Below, piece after piece: positions 16,479 through 26,206 of a stretch of 64,000 nucleotides of DNA. The stretch is from Nitrospirota bacterium (lineage in GTDB: Bacteria; Nitrospirota; Thermodesulfovibrionia; Thermodesulfovibrionales; Dissulfurispiraceae). The position numbers were made by a program, and so were the translations under genes. Under the pieces are notes generated by a model. The model did not search any database, was not told the DNA's origin, and worked only from the letters and a program-made list of their open reading frames with translations. The DNA lies in contig JAFGXL010000035.1 of assembly GCA_016936655.1 (NCBI GenBank), positions 1 to 64,000 on the forward strand, read 5' to 3'. The first letter of the stretch is position 1. Every line of letters begins with the position of its first letter.

Positions 16479-17329
16479 TTCAAAGCTCCTTGTTTATCCA
16501 GGTATTCGTCAACAGCTTCCTTCCAGTGCCTCATTTTTATATTGCTGGATGTTCCAAGAACAGACCAAGAGGCCCTGCGCGCTTTTGAAGGGTAGAGCGC
16601 CTGTTTTGTACTTTTTATCTCTGCATCCAGACCGGCTTTTGTGACTATGTGTTTTGCAAACTCGTGCCAAGAACAGCTTCCGGAATTTGCAGCATGGTAT
16701 ATGCCAAATGGCATCTGTGCTTTTAATATCTGCCATATGGCTGATGCACAGTCGCGGGCATATGTTGGCGATGCAATAATATCATCAATAACTGTGATTG
16801 GTTCTTTGGTTTTTGCTTTTTTTAGAATCGCTAGAACAAAATTTCCGCCTTTACCGGCTGAACCTCTGCTGCCGTAGAGTCCGGCTGTTCTTACAACATA
16901 AATATTTTTGCAGAGATTTAAAGCATAGAGTTCGCCTGCCAGTTTGCTCACCCCGTATGTGCTGAGAGGGTTTGGCCTGTCGCATTCAAGATAAGGCTCC
17001 GGCTCTTTTGCGCCGTCAAACACATAGTCTGTACTTACATGTAAAAGAATGATGCCTTTTTCTTGGCATCGGAGAGCGAGGTTGCGTACTGCGATTGCGT
17101 TTAGCTTGAATGCTGCTTCAGGCTCATCTTCAGCTATGTCGACTTTCACATACGCAGCGGTGTTTATGATTATATTTGGTTTATGCATAACAATAGCATC
17201 ATCAATCTGTGCGTTGTCTATTATGTCCAGATGCTCTCTTGTGAGCGCAGCAACCTCAAACTCAGAAGGCGCTGTATGCTGCAGCTCTGTTCCCAGCTGG
17301 CCTGCTGCACCTGTGATAATGATTTTCAA
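16475..17329 (-). CDS. rmlD: dTDP-4-dehydrorhamnose reductase
   Basis: This 284-residue protein has [12 protein letters not shown] (NAD(P)H site), STDYVFDG and the catalytic YGVSKLAGE. It carries out the last step of dTDP-L-rhamnose synthesis. It overlaps rmlB and the UXS gene by 4 bases each, so translation is coupled through the cluster. Confidence 0.92.
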   Translation of the reverse strand: MKIIITGAAGQLGTELQHTAPSEFEVAALTREHLDIIDNAQIDDAIVMHKPNIIINTAAYVKVDIAEDEPEAAFKLNAIAVRNLALRCQEKGIILLHVSTDYVFDGAKEPEPYLECDRPNPLSTYGVSKLAGELYALNLCKNIYVVRTAGLYGSRGSAGKGGNFVLAILKKAKTKEPITVIDDIIASPTYARDCASAIWQILKAQMPFGIYHAANSGSCSWHEFAKHIVTKAGLDAEIKSTKQALYPSKARRASWSVLGTSSNIKMRHWKEAVDEYLDKQGALK

Positions 17330-18348
17330 TGTTTATCGTTTCCTTTAGAGTATTCAGCCATTAGGGCTTTTACAAATTCCTCTACATCAGACTTCTTTTT
17401 CAGCAGCCAGTCTCTATGTTCAATGTACCAGTTGACCGTTTTTAGCAGCCCATCTTCAAATGATGTACTGCTTTCCCATCCTGCAGAGCTGCTTATTTTC
17501 TTTGTATGCACAGCGTATCTGAAGTCATGTCCGGGTCTGTCAGGCACAAATTCTATAAGGCTCTTGTCTACCTTCATTATATCGAGTATTGAATTTATTA
17601 CATCAATATTTGTTCTCTCTTCATGGCTGCCAATATTGTAGATTTCACCTGTCTTCCCGTTGAGGAGAAGCTTGAATATTCCTTCTGCACAGTCATCTAC
17701 ATAGAGCCATGTCCTCACATTGTCGCCTTTACCGTATATAGGCATCTTCTCTCCGAGCATTGCCTTGGCTATGGTAAGCGGTATCAGCTTTTCCGGATAT
17801 TGCCAAGGCCCATAGTTGTTTGATGGCCTGACAATAAGGGCTGGGTGGCCGAATGTTTTTATGTATGATCTGACAAACATATCTGCTGCAGCTTTGCTTG
17901 CAGCGTAGGGAGAATTGGGCATGAGAGGATCTGTTTCAGAAAACTTCATGTCTGTATCAGCTGGCAGATCTCCGTAAACTTCATCAGTTGATATATGAAC
18001 AAACTTCTTTGTCCTGAATTTCCTTGTCAGCCTTAGCAGAGTTGCTGTGCCTGTCACATTTGTCTGAACAAACTCATCAGGGTTTAGTATACTTCTGTCA
18101 ACATGAGTCTCGGCAGCAAAATGCACAATAGCCTCCGGAGCTTCTTTAGCGAATATATTGTCCATAGTGTCGAAGTCTGATATATCTGCCTTGTATGTTC
18201 TGACCCTGCTTTTTGCAGACTCTATTCGCATGAGATCAGCGGCATATGTCATCTTGTCGCAAAGAACTATGTCCATACCCTGCTGCACAGCGAGCCTCAC
18301 AAATGCGCTGCCTATAAACCCTGCTCCGCCTGTAACTAAAATCTTCAT
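17326..18348 (-). CDS. rmlB: dTDP-glucose 4,6-dehydratase
   Basis: This 340-residue protein has VTGGAGFIGSAFV, FAAETHVDRSI, STDEVYGD and catalytic YAASKAAAD. It converts dTDP-glucose to the 4-keto-6-deoxy sugar. It overlaps rmlC by 4 bases. The length is normal. Confidence 0.95.
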   Translation of the reverse strand: MKILVTGGAGFIGSAFVRLAVQQGMDIVLCDKMTYAADLMRIESAKSRVRTYKADISDFDTMDNIFAKEAPEAIVHFAAETHVDRSILNPDEFVQTNVTGTATLLRLTRKFRTKKFVHISTDEVYGDLPADTDMKFSETDPLMPNSPYAASKAAADMFVRSYIKTFGHPALIVRPSNNYGPWQYPEKLIPLTIAKAMLGEKMPIYGKGDNVRTWLYVDDCAEGIFKLLLNGKTGEIYNIGSHEERTNIDVINSILDIMKVDKSLIEFVPDRPGHDFRYAVHTKKISSSAGWESSTSFEDGLLKTVNWYIEHRDWLLKKKSDVEEFVKALMAEYSKGNDKH

Positions 18349-18911
18349 ATTTTGTCTCCATAAATAAAGTTGATGTCTGCTTCTGCAAGCTTGCTGTTAA
18401 CCATGTCTTTATCTGACAGTATCACATCAAGACTTGGCCATTTAATCCCTATGGCAGGATCATTCCATATTAGTCCTCTTTCATGTTCTTTTGAATATTC
18501 TGAAGATATTCCGTACATTATCTCTGTATTTTCTTCAAGTGTCAGAAAGCCATGAGCAAAGCCTTCAGGCACCCAGAGGATGTTTCTGTTCTCTGCATTT
18601 AGTGTTGCTGAGACCCATCTGCCAAACCATGGGGATCCTTTTCTCAAATCAACAGCAACATCAAAAGCGCTTCCTCTAAGGCACTGCACCATCTTGCCCT
18701 GAGCGTTAGGCTCTATCTGGTAGTGAAGTCCTCTGAGAACATTTTTTGATGATACTGAAAAATTTGTCTGCATTATATCGAACACGATTCCGTTGTCTGC
18801 AAAATCGCTCTTTTTGTATGTCTCCATAAAAAATCCGCGCTGATCACCGAAAGACTGCGGACTTATCAGCACTACATCAGGTATTTCCATCCTTATGAAT
18901 TTAAAAGGCAT
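18345..18911 (-). CDS. rmlC: dTDP-4-dehydrorhamnose 3,5-epimerase
   Basis: This 188-residue cupin has [15 protein letters not shown], the catalytic His in [19 protein letters not shown] and [11 protein letters not shown]. It is the third step of dTDP-rhamnose synthesis and overlaps rmlA by 11 bases. Confidence 0.95.
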   Translation of the reverse strand: MPFKFIRMEIPDVVLISPQSFGDQRGFFMETYKKSDFADNGIVFDIMQTNFSVSSKNVLRGLHYQIEPNAQGKMVQCLRGSAFDVAVDLRKGSPWFGRWVSATLNAENRNILWVPEGFAHGFLTLEENTEIMYGISSEYSKEHERGLIWNDPAIGIKWPSLDVILSDKDMVNSKLAEADINFIYGDKI

Positions 18912-19794
18912 TGTATCTCCCTTGCTCCAGCAGATTTAATAAATATTCGCCATATCCGTTTTTCTTCAGAGGCTCTGCAAGAGCTGCCAGTCCTTTACTG
19001 TCGATATAGCCTTTTCTATAGGCGATCTCTTCAATGCATGCTATTTTGAGGCCCTGCCTTTTTTCGACAGTTGATATAAATTCTCCAGCTTCGAGCAGGC
19101 TCTGGTGAGTGCCTGTATCCAGCCATGCGTATCCTCTGCCGAGAAGTTCTACTTTAAGTTTGTTATCCTTGAGGTACTGATTATTCAGCTCGGTTATCTC
19201 GAGTTCGCCGCGGCTGGATGGCTTTATCTGTTTAGCTATTTTTACGACATCGCTATCATAAAAATATAGTCCTGTTACTGCATAGTTTGATCTCGGTATC
19301 TTCGGTTTTTCCTCAATAGAGAGGACTTTGCCATTCTTGTCAAACTCCAGCACTCCAAACTTCTCCGGATCCGTAACATAATATCCAAACACGGTTGCAC
19401 CGCCTGCTGTGAATACATCATTCGATGCCTTTTCAAGCAAATTCGTTAATCCGTGTCCGTAAAATATATTGTCGCCGAGTATTAGACATACCGGAGTGCC
19501 AGCTATAAACTCTTCACCAATAATGAATGATTCTGCTATTCCATTGGGAGCTGCCTGCTCCTTGTATGAAAGATTCAGTCCGTAGCTGCTGCCGTCGCCA
19601 AATAGATCTGTGAATCTCTTTAGATCCTGCGGAGTGGATATTATCAGGATGTCTCTTATGCCGGCTAGCATAAGAACAGATAGGGGATAGTATATCATCG
19701 GCTTGTCGTATATCGGGAGCAGCTGTTTGCAGATCGCCCTAGTTATAGGATAGAGTCTTGTGCCGCTGCCGCCTGCGAGAATTATTCCTTTCAT
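18901..19794 (-). CDS. rmlA: Glucose-1-phosphate thymidylyltransferase
   Basis: This 297-residue protein has the nucleotidyltransferase signature [13 protein letters not shown] followed by [17 protein letters not shown], plus LGDNIFYG and [10 protein letters not shown]. It makes dTDP-glucose and is first of the rmlACBD-UXS-ksgA transcription unit. The 62-base gap upstream separates it from the flavin oxidoreductase gene. Confidence 0.95.
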   Translation of the reverse strand: MKGIILAGGSGTRLYPITRAICKQLLPIYDKPMIYYPLSVLMLAGIRDILIISTPQDLKRFTDLFGDGSSYGLNLSYKEQAAPNGIAESFIIGEEFIAGTPVCLILGDNIFYGHGLTNLLEKASNDVFTAGGATVFGYYVTDPEKFGVLEFDKNGKVLSIEEKPKIPRSNYAVTGLYFYDSDVVKIAKQIKPSSRGELEITELNNQYLKDNKLKVELLGRGYAWLDTGTHQSLLEAGEFISTVEKRQGLKIACIEEIAYRKGYIDSKGLAALAEPLKKNGYGEYLLNLLEQGRYNAF

Positions 19795-19856
19795 TGTTCA
19801 GCGACCTCCGTTGGTATGGTTAATTAGTTTTCGTATCTATAACTATTATGTTTAGC

Positions 19857-20942
19857 TTAATGTTCTATTTGGGTGCATCTTACAATGTCGAGTTTTTTAA
19901 ATCTCATGCATCCGTTGCATGAAATGCAGTCAGCCTTCTGCTTGCCTTCCATCATTTTATTCGGCAGGTTAGGTTCTCTTATCAGAGGTCTGGATAATGA
20001 TACCAAATCAGAATATCCTTTCTTTATAATGTCCTGCATTACACTGAAAGACCTTATTCCGCCTGCCAGAATAACAGGAATAAATAGCTCTTTTTTGAAT
20101 TCTGCTGCAGCCTGTCTGAAGTATGCTTCCTGATCTGGTGTGCTTATGCCTGTCTGTGATGTTTTATGTCCTGCCTCATACATGCCTCCGCTCACCTCTA
20201 TGGCATCAAACCCCAATATCTGGAGCTGTCTGGCTATTCTTGCGCTCTCATTTATCTCAAGCCCGCCGTTAACAAAATCAGAAGAGTTCATCTTGATCGC
20301 AATAGGATACTCCTCTCCGATCTCATTTCGTATGGATTTGTAAACCTCTTCTAAAAAATGGAATCTCCTCACCTCATCTCCGCCCCAGTAGTCGTCTCTT
20401 CGGTTAGTGTGCGGAGATATAAAGCTGCTGATCAAGTATCCATGTGCGCCATGCAGCTGTATTCCGTCAAATCCTGCTTCAATTGCCCTTCTGGCAGCAT
20501 AAACAAAAGATTCTATGATCTCCCATATCTGCTCGTTTGTCATTTCATTGGGCGTGATGCCTGTGGAAGGGTCATGAACTGCAGACGGGGCAAGAGGCGC
20601 CTCCCCACCTAGCATCTCGGGATGGCACTGTCTGCCGCCATGAACCAGCTGTATGAATATTTTTGCCGGATATCTATGTACAGCTTCAGTTATTTTTTTC
20701 AGTCTGTCAGTGTAATGATCGTTATGGATGCAGATCATCTGCGGAAGTATTCTGCCGGATATATGCACAAGCGCGCATCCGGAAATTATGAGTCCTGAGC
20801 CTCCTTTTGCTAGATCTTTATATAAAGAGGCGAGATAGTCGGTTGCGAATCCGTCAACATCTGCGCGTTTTTCGTATGTTGCAGATCTGACGATTCTGTT
20901 TTTTAGGCTCAGGTTTTTAAGCCTGAAGGGGCTAAAGGGCAT
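19857..20942 (-). CDS. Old Yellow Enzyme-type NADH:flavin oxidoreductase
   Basis: The frame is open from 21023, but the ATG at 20942 has TTTAGGAG just upstream and avoids overlap with pdxA, giving 361 residues. FMN-barrel features are RLKNLSLKNRIVRSATYE at the N-terminus, FIQLVHGGRQ, the His pair in QLHGAHGYLISSF and ILAGGIRS. The C-terminus carries CISCNGC plus another Cys, resembling the cluster-binding Cys set of 2,4-dienoyl-CoA-reductase-like members, but the flavodoxin/NAD domain of those proteins is missing. The substrate is unknown; alkene or enone reduction is typical. Confidence 0.8.
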   Translation of the reverse strand: MPFSPFRLKNLSLKNRIVRSATYEKRADVDGFATDYLASLYKDLAKGGSGLIISGCALVHISGRILPQMICIHNDHYTDRLKKITEAVHRYPAKIFIQLVHGGRQCHPEMLGGEAPLAPSAVHDPSTGITPNEMTNEQIWEIIESFVYAARRAIEAGFDGIQLHGAHGYLISSFISPHTNRRDDYWGGDEVRRFHFLEEVYKSIRNEIGEEYPIAIKMNSSDFVNGGLEINESARIARQLQILGFDAIEVSGGMYEAGHKTSQTGISTPDQEAYFRQAAAEFKKELFIPVILAGGIRSFSVMQDIIKKGYSDLVSLSRPLIREPNLPNKMMEGKQKADCISCNGCMRFKKLDIVRCTQIEH

Positions 20943-20950
20943 ATTGTCTC

Positions 20951-21904
20951 CTAAATAATCTTCAAGCTTGCTGCAGATAGAGCTGCCTCTATCATGCTGG
21001 ATGGATTTGCCTTTGCACTCCATGCAATATCAAAGGCTGTGCCGTGGTCAGGCGAAGTCCTTATGATCGGCAGGCCCACGGTTATGTTCACGCCCTTGTC
21101 GAACGCAATCATTTTGAGGGGAATCAGCCCCTGATCATGATACATGCAGACTATTATATCAAACTGGCCGTTGTATGCCTTGTGAAAGAGAGTATCAGCA
21201 GGAAGAGGGCCGACTGTATTTATTCCGGCAGCCTGTGCTTTTGCGACAGCAGGCATTATGTGTTTATCTTCTTCATCACCGAATATGCCAGATTCACCTG
21301 CATGAGGGTTGAGCGCTGCTACAGCTATTCTGGGATTATCAATGCTCAGCATAGCGCACGCCTTTTGAGCCATGACAATCTTGTCAAATACAACACCTGC
21401 GTTTATTGATGATATAGCGTTTTTGAGCGATGTATGAATGGTGGCGAGTATAACTCTCAGCGGGCCGCCGGTAAGCATCATGGCATAGTCTTTTGTGTTT
21501 GTAAGTTCAGCCAGCATCTCTGTATGTCCCGGCCATTTAAGGCCTGCAAGGTGCAGAGATTCTTTAGAAATCGGCGCTGTGACAATAGCGTCAACCTTTT
21601 TATCGAGAGCCAGCTCCACAGCGGTCTTTATGCATTGAGCAGATGCTAGTCCTGACTGCGCTGACGGTTTTTTATCAATAGTAATATTATCAGGCATATT
21701 TTTCGGAGAGAGAATATTGATATCTTTTTTCATGCCTTCAAGAGAAAGCATTAAGAATGCCTTGTCGAATATTCTTCTGTCACCAATAAGCAAAGGCTCA
21801 ATGTTCTGCCTGACTGATGTATTGAATGCAGCCTTCAGAGCTACCTCGGGCCCTATGCCTGCAGGGTCTCCCATTGTGAATGCTATCTTCTTTTTTTTCT
21901 TCAT
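20951..21904 (-). CDS. pdxA: 4-hydroxythreonine-4-phosphate dehydrogenase
   Basis: This 317-residue protein has TMGDPAGIGPEVALKA, the metal-binding His in KWPGHTEML, ALNPHAGESGIFG and MYHDQGLIPLKM. It performs an NAD-dependent oxidation in DXP-dependent pyridoxal phosphate synthesis. It begins 1 base after the lolA stop and precedes the OYE homologue by 8 bases. Confidence 0.95.
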   Translation of the reverse strand: MKKKKKIAFTMGDPAGIGPEVALKAAFNTSVRQNIEPLLIGDRRIFDKAFLMLSLEGMKKDINILSPKNMPDNITIDKKPSAQSGLASAQCIKTAVELALDKKVDAIVTAPISKESLHLAGLKWPGHTEMLAELTNTKDYAMMLTGGPLRVILATIHTSLKNAISSINAGVVFDKIVMAQKACAMLSIDNPRIAVAALNPHAGESGIFGDEEDKHIMPAVAKAQAAGINTVGPLPADTLFHKAYNGQFDIIVCMYHDQGLIPLKMIAFDKGVNITVGLPIIRTSPDHGTAFDIAWSAKANPSSMIEAALSAASLKII

Positions 21905-21905
21905 A

Positions 21906-22529
21906 TCAGTGCTGTATTATCGCAGTGCCTTCGGGCGCTTTAAACTCAAAGAGCAGATCCTTGATGGATGTGTTTATTTTTATTTCTGAAAGTATAATTT
22001 CGATCTTGTTAGAGAGCGTGTCAGTTATAAGCATGGATTTTACAGGAAAGCCTTCTTCATTTAGAGTCAGCTCTATTGTTGCTATGTTGCTCATGCTTTT
22101 TTTTGGTTTAAGAATAAGTCTGCCGCTCTTTTCAGCAACAAAGAATTCATCTTTGATTTTTCCGAATCCGCCGAGAAGGGCTATAGGAGCCTGGCCGTAG
22201 GTTGCCCTGTCAAATCTGGATCTGAATGCCTGCTTCTCTTTTTGCTGGTGTATGATGATCTCCTCTCCTGTTACATAAACTGTCTGTGGCTTGTCAGTCC
22301 TGTACTCCCATCTCATTTTGGGAGGCTTGATGTAGAATACGCCTTTGTATGTGTCGATTCTTTTAAGATCTTTTATGTAGCTTTTTTGCACAAAACTGCC
22401 TTTCACATCTTTTATGCTGCTGTATGCGTTCTGTACAGAATCAGCAAGGTCTGCTGTCTGGGCATAAATAGCCTGGACAGAAAATAATATAAGAGTATAA
22501 GCAATAATCGCTTTAACAGCCAGTTTCAT
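21906..22529 (-). CDS. lolA: Outer-membrane lipoprotein carrier protein
   Basis: This 207-residue periplasmic protein has a signal peptide (KAIIAYTLILFSVQAIYA). LolA-type features are IKDVKGSFVQKSYIKD, YKGVFYIKPPKMRWEY and EEIIIHQQKEKQAF. It shuttles lipoproteins from LolCDE to the outer membrane. It sits between ftsK and pdxA, 1 base from each. The ftsK-lolA order is common in many Gram-negative bacteria. Confidence 0.88.
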   Translation of the reverse strand: MKLAVKAIIAYTLILFSVQAIYAQTADLADSVQNAYSSIKDVKGSFVQKSYIKDLKRIDTYKGVFYIKPPKMRWEYRTDKPQTVYVTGEEIIIHQQKEKQAFRSRFDRATYGQAPIALLGGFGKIKDEFFVAEKSGRLILKPKKSMSNIATIELTLNEEGFPVKSMLITDTLSNKIEIILSEIKINTSIKDLLFEFKAPEGTAIIQH

Positions 22530-22530
22530 A

Positions 22531-24609
22531 TCAGAATCTCCTCAGAAAATCTCTCGGCTTCCCAGCGCCTTTTGGAGGTCCGACAAGTCCGTCTTCTTCA
22601 AATAGCTCCATTATTCTGGCTGCCCTGTTGTAACCAATCTTGAATCTGCGTTGAATGGAGGATATGGATATCTCTCCAACTGACTCGGCAAACTCAATAG
22701 CCTTATGGTAGAACTCATCCCTGTCATCAGACTCTGTTGATCCTGATGGGTGCAGCTCAGACAAAACAAGAGAGTTGAATACCGAGTAGTCCGGACTCCG
22801 CTGTCCTTTTATGTATTGAGTTACTACGCTTACTTCAGAGTCGCTCACAAATGCGCCATGAATTCTCGTTATTTTAAGCCCCGGCACCATAAATAGCATG
22901 TCTCCCATACCGAGCAGCTGCTCTGCTCCCTGAGCATCAAGTATAGTGCGTGAGTCTATTCTTGATGTGACCTGAAAGGATATTCTTGCAGGGAAGTTTG
23001 CCTTTATAAGTCCTGTTATTACATCTACTGAAGGCCTCTGTGTGGCGAGTATGAGATGTATGCCTGATGCCCTTGCCATCTGTGCCAGACGGGCTATGGC
23101 ATTCTCAACATCATTGGGTGCAGTGAACATAAGATCAGCAAGCTCATCTATAAATACTACCAGATAAGGCAGTCTCTCTTCAGGCTCTACCATCTTGTTG
23201 AAAGACTCTATATTTCTTGCGCCTTTTTCTGCTATAAGCTTGTATCTTCTTTCCATCTCAATCACCATCTTTTTAAGCGCTTCAGATGCCTCTTTAGGGC
23301 TGGTGATGACAGGAGCCAGCAGGTGTGGTATATCTGCATATGAAGAGAGCTCCAGAAGTTTTGGGTCTATCATAAGCATCTTAACCTGGTCAGGTGTAGC
23401 TTTGTAGAGAATACTCATTATCATCGAGTTTATGGATACGCTTTTTCCGGACCCTGTGGCTCCTGCAACGAGCAGATGAGGCATCTTTGCCAGATCAGTA
23501 ACTATGGGGTTTCCGAATATATCCTTTCCAAGAGCTAAAGAGAGCAGGGATGAGCTCCTCTGAAAAACATCTGAAGCTATAATCTCCCTGAATCTGACTG
23601 TTGCGCGGTGTTTGTTGGGCACCTCTATGCCTATAGCTGCCTTTCCGGCTATAGGGTATACCCTTATGCTCTGCGCTCTTAGCGCCAGTGCAAGGTCATC
23701 AGAGAGGGATACTATCCTGTTTATCTTGACTCCGGCAGCAGGTTCAAACTCGAACATTGTGACAATAGGGCCGGGATATGCCTGCTTTATTTTTCCGTTA
23801 ACTCCGAAGTCTGTCAGTTTTTTCTCGAGTCCGACTGCAGCTGCATTAAGATCTTCTCTGGATGGGCCTGGAGTATCTTCAGGCTCGTTCAGAAAGTCTA
23901 TATGAGGCATCTCGTAACCATCCTCAGATCCGGAAACAGGCTGTATTGGCTTTAATGTATGCATCTGTCTGGGTGTGACAATAAATACATCATCTGTTTT
24001 TGAATCCAGCAGCAGATCAGTTTTATCTGTAAAATTAGATTCTTCTTTAGGCGATCTTTTACTCCTTTTAGGGCTCTTCTTGTCTGTAAGGTTAGAAAAT
24101 ATAGATACAGGGCTCATGGTGATAATTGAGGTGATCATCAGAGCTGCGCTAACTATAAATGCTCCGGTCTTAGATGCCAGAGAGGTGAATAAGTCTGCAA
24201 GAAGAAGTCCGGATAGCCCCCCGGGCGTATCAATAAGAGAGGGGAATGTGTCAGATATAAGCTGAAGCAGCATCGAAAATGCCAGCATAAATAGCAAAGC
24301 TCCGAATATCTGAAGCTTGTGAGCTTGTCTTCCCACAATCTTCATAAATCCAAAAAATATGCTGAATGCAATAAAGAGATATCCGGTCAAACCTATTGTT
24401 GACATAACAGCATCTGCGATATAAGCGCCAGCCAGCCCGCCGTAATTGCCCGGGGCTTGTGCTGAATAGACGAAAATTGAGCTGTCCCATCTGTCATAGC
24501 TGATAAGACAGATCAACAGATAAAGACAGCTTAGGATTATCAGAACACCGGATATCTCCTGCAGCCGCCTGTTTGTGTTAGAAGGTGAGGCGTAATCATT
24601 TTCATGCAT
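22531..24609 (-). CDS. ftsK: DNA translocase FtsK/SpoIIIE
   Basis: This 692-residue protein has four or five N-terminal membrane helices (residues ~20-175) and a short linker. The motor domain has Walker A GATGSGKSVSINSMI, Walker B PYLVVFIDELADLM and ILATQRPSVDVITG. A C-terminal winged-helix gamma domain (SISSIQRRFKIGYNRAARIM) reads KOPS. It clears chromosome ends at the septum. The linker is short compared with E. coli FtsK. Confidence 0.95.
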   Translation of the reverse strand: MHENDYASPSNTNRRLQEISGVLIILSCLYLLICLISYDRWDSSIFVYSAQAPGNYGGLAGAYIADAVMSTIGLTGYLFIAFSIFFGFMKIVGRQAHKLQIFGALLFMLAFSMLLQLISDTFPSLIDTPGGLSGLLLADLFTSLASKTGAFIVSAALMITSIITMSPVSIFSNLTDKKSPKRSKRSPKEESNFTDKTDLLLDSKTDDVFIVTPRQMHTLKPIQPVSGSEDGYEMPHIDFLNEPEDTPGPSREDLNAAAVGLEKKLTDFGVNGKIKQAYPGPIVTMFEFEPAAGVKINRIVSLSDDLALALRAQSIRVYPIAGKAAIGIEVPNKHRATVRFREIIASDVFQRSSSLLSLALGKDIFGNPIVTDLAKMPHLLVAGATGSGKSVSINSMIMSILYKATPDQVKMLMIDPKLLELSSYADIPHLLAPVITSPKEASEALKKMVIEMERRYKLIAEKGARNIESFNKMVEPEERLPYLVVFIDELADLMFTAPNDVENAIARLAQMARASGIHLILATQRPSVDVITGLIKANFPARISFQVTSRIDSRTILDAQGAEQLLGMGDMLFMVPGLKITRIHGAFVSDSEVSVVTQYIKGQRSPDYSVFNSLVLSELHPSGSTESDDRDEFYHKAIEFAESVGEISISSIQRRFKIGYNRAARIMELFEEDGLVGPPKGAGKPRDFLRRF

Positions 24610-24620
24610 ATCAGCTTATT

Positions 24621-25400
24621 TTACATCAAAAGGTATGCTAATAAAATAGCTGCTGCAAGTGCGAGTCTGTAGTAGATGAATATATTGAGCGGGTGCTTCT
24701 TCAAAAAGCTCATCAGAAACTTTATCGCCAGCAGTCCAGAGATGAAGGCAGCTCCAAATCCAACAGCCACCATATCAAGGTCAAGCCTGCTTTGTGTGCT
24801 TATCATATGTCTTGCCTCTAACAGGGCTGCGCCGGCAATAGCTGGCGTAGAGAGCAGGAACGAGAATCTGGCAGCGCTTGCTCTGTCTATATTTCTGAAG
24901 AGTCCTGCAGAAATCGTTATTCCAGATCTCGATATTCCGGGTATCAGGGCTATTGCTTGAGCTATACCTATGAACAGGGCATCAAACATGCCTGCGTTCT
25001 GTTTTCTCTGGTGTGATGATCCGTATTTCTCCGCTGCTATCATTATTATGCTTCCTGCTACCAGAGCAGCAGCTATATAACCCGGGTGCCGCAGCGCGGT
25101 CTCTATGGTATCTTTAAAAAACACTCCGGCTATGCCTGCGGGTATTGTACCTATTGCCAGATAGAGCAGCAGCTTTCTGTTATTTTTGAATATCTCTATC
25201 CAGTCTTTGCAAAAGCAGACAAGCAGTGATGCCAGTGTGCCTGCATGCAGGGCTATATCAAACGAGAGGGAGTCGAGCTGGCCTGTCCATCCGAAGAACT
25301 TAGGCATTAAAATAAGATGAGCAGTGCTGCTTATAGGGAAAAACTCTGTTATCCCCTGTACTATCCCCATGAAAAATGCTTTTATAAGTTCAATGTCCAC
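24621..25400 (-). CDS. uppP: Undecaprenyl-diphosphatase
   Basis: This 259-residue polytopic protein has BacA motifs: GIVQGITEFFPISSTAHL and, in the second half, GIAQAIALIPGISRSGITI. It recycles the lipid carrier for peptidoglycan and O-antigen. It starts with GTG at 25400. It ends 11 bases before ftsK and is first of the uppP-ftsK-lolA-pdxA-OYE unit. Confidence 0.95.
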   Translation of the reverse strand: MDIELIKAFFMGIVQGITEFFPISSTAHLILMPKFFGWTGQLDSLSFDIALHAGTLASLLVCFCKDWIEIFKNNRKLLLYLAIGTIPAGIAGVFFKDTIETALRHPGYIAAALVAGSIIMIAAEKYGSSHQRKQNAGMFDALFIGIAQAIALIPGISRSGITISAGLFRNIDRASAARFSFLLSTPAIAGAALLEARHMISTQSRLDLDMVAVGFGAAFISGLLAIKFLMSFLKKHPLNIFIYYRLALAAAILLAYLLM

Positions 25401-25526
25401 TCTTATTTATCCTCTTTTTTATTAATTTGCTGGTAATAGGCAAAAAGGCCTTCCGAAAATACATTGAGTAAGGATATTACAGAAGAATACAAAAAAACAA
25501 GAATCAGCAGCAACTGGAGATAGAAA

Positions 25527-25555
25527 TTGATTTTTTGCATGTTTAAGGATAATCT
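25527..25555 (+). promoter_or_regulatory. Possible promoter of the PilZ-like gene
   Basis: TTGATT, 17-base spacer, TAATCT, 40 bases before the ATG at 25596. The rest of this 195-base divergent gap shows only AT-rich sequence. Confidence 0.45.
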
Positions 25556-25595
25556 TTATAAAGACTTTGTTAATCCTAAAATGCGGCGGTGACTT

Positions 25596-26198
25596 ATGAG
25601 CAAAAGTGGGGATAGTGTGACCAGGAGAAAAAAACGCTACAATCATGTGAATATAAGCATACGCATAAAAAATGGCGATGCATGGGAAGAGGTTAAGGCG
25701 TTGGACTGGAATGAAGACGGCTTTAACTTTTATATAAATCGCGAACTGAACGAAAAGACACAGACATTCAAAAAGAGTTTAAAGAATTTTGAAGCAGAGG
25801 TTAGGTGGGGCTATAAAAATGACGACCAGAATGTAATACTTGAGCTGCTGCTTAATAAAATTCTTTTTGACCAGCTTAAGATCTGTAGTCCTGACAGGGC
25901 TTTGACTGAGCGTGTACTTGATCTCTCGAGGCAGCAGTCAAGAATACTCGAGAAGATGAGGCAGCTCGAAAGCATGGGATATGAGATTGATGACGATTAT
26001 CTGCTTTCTCAAATAGAGAAGTACAGAGCTGAGAATCCTATTTTCCGATATGGCGTAAAAGTAGATTCCGATGTATGGAAGCATATTGTTGAAGAGACGC
26101 TTAAGATATCTTCAGTAGTGATGGATCTGGACAAGCTGGGCAGGTCGATATCAGGAATTAATAAAATGGGAGATACCGAAGAAACGAACAAAGGTTGA
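25596..26198 (+). CDS. Protein with a degenerate PilZ-like domain and a C-terminal helical region
   Basis: This 200-residue protein has RRKKR at residues 10-14 and DWNEDG near residue 45, resembling the RxxxR and D/NxSxxG motifs of PilZ c-di-GMP receptors but with Asn for Ser. A long charged helical segment follows (VLDLSRQQSRILEKMRQLES). It sits convergent to a response regulator and near an HD-GYP gene, so a c-di-GMP connection is plausible. GGCGGTG upstream is a weak ribosome binding site. Confidence 0.5.
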   Translation: MSKSGDSVTRRKKRYNHVNISIRIKNGDAWEEVKALDWNEDGFNFYINRELNEKTQTFKKSLKNFEAEVRWGYKNDDQNVILELLLNKILFDQLKICSPDRALTERVLDLSRQQSRILEKMRQLESMGYEIDDDYLLSQIEKYRAENPIFRYGVKVDSDVWKHIVEETLKISSVVMDLDKLGRSISGINKMGDTEETNKG

Positions 26199-26206
26199 GT
26201 ACTATT

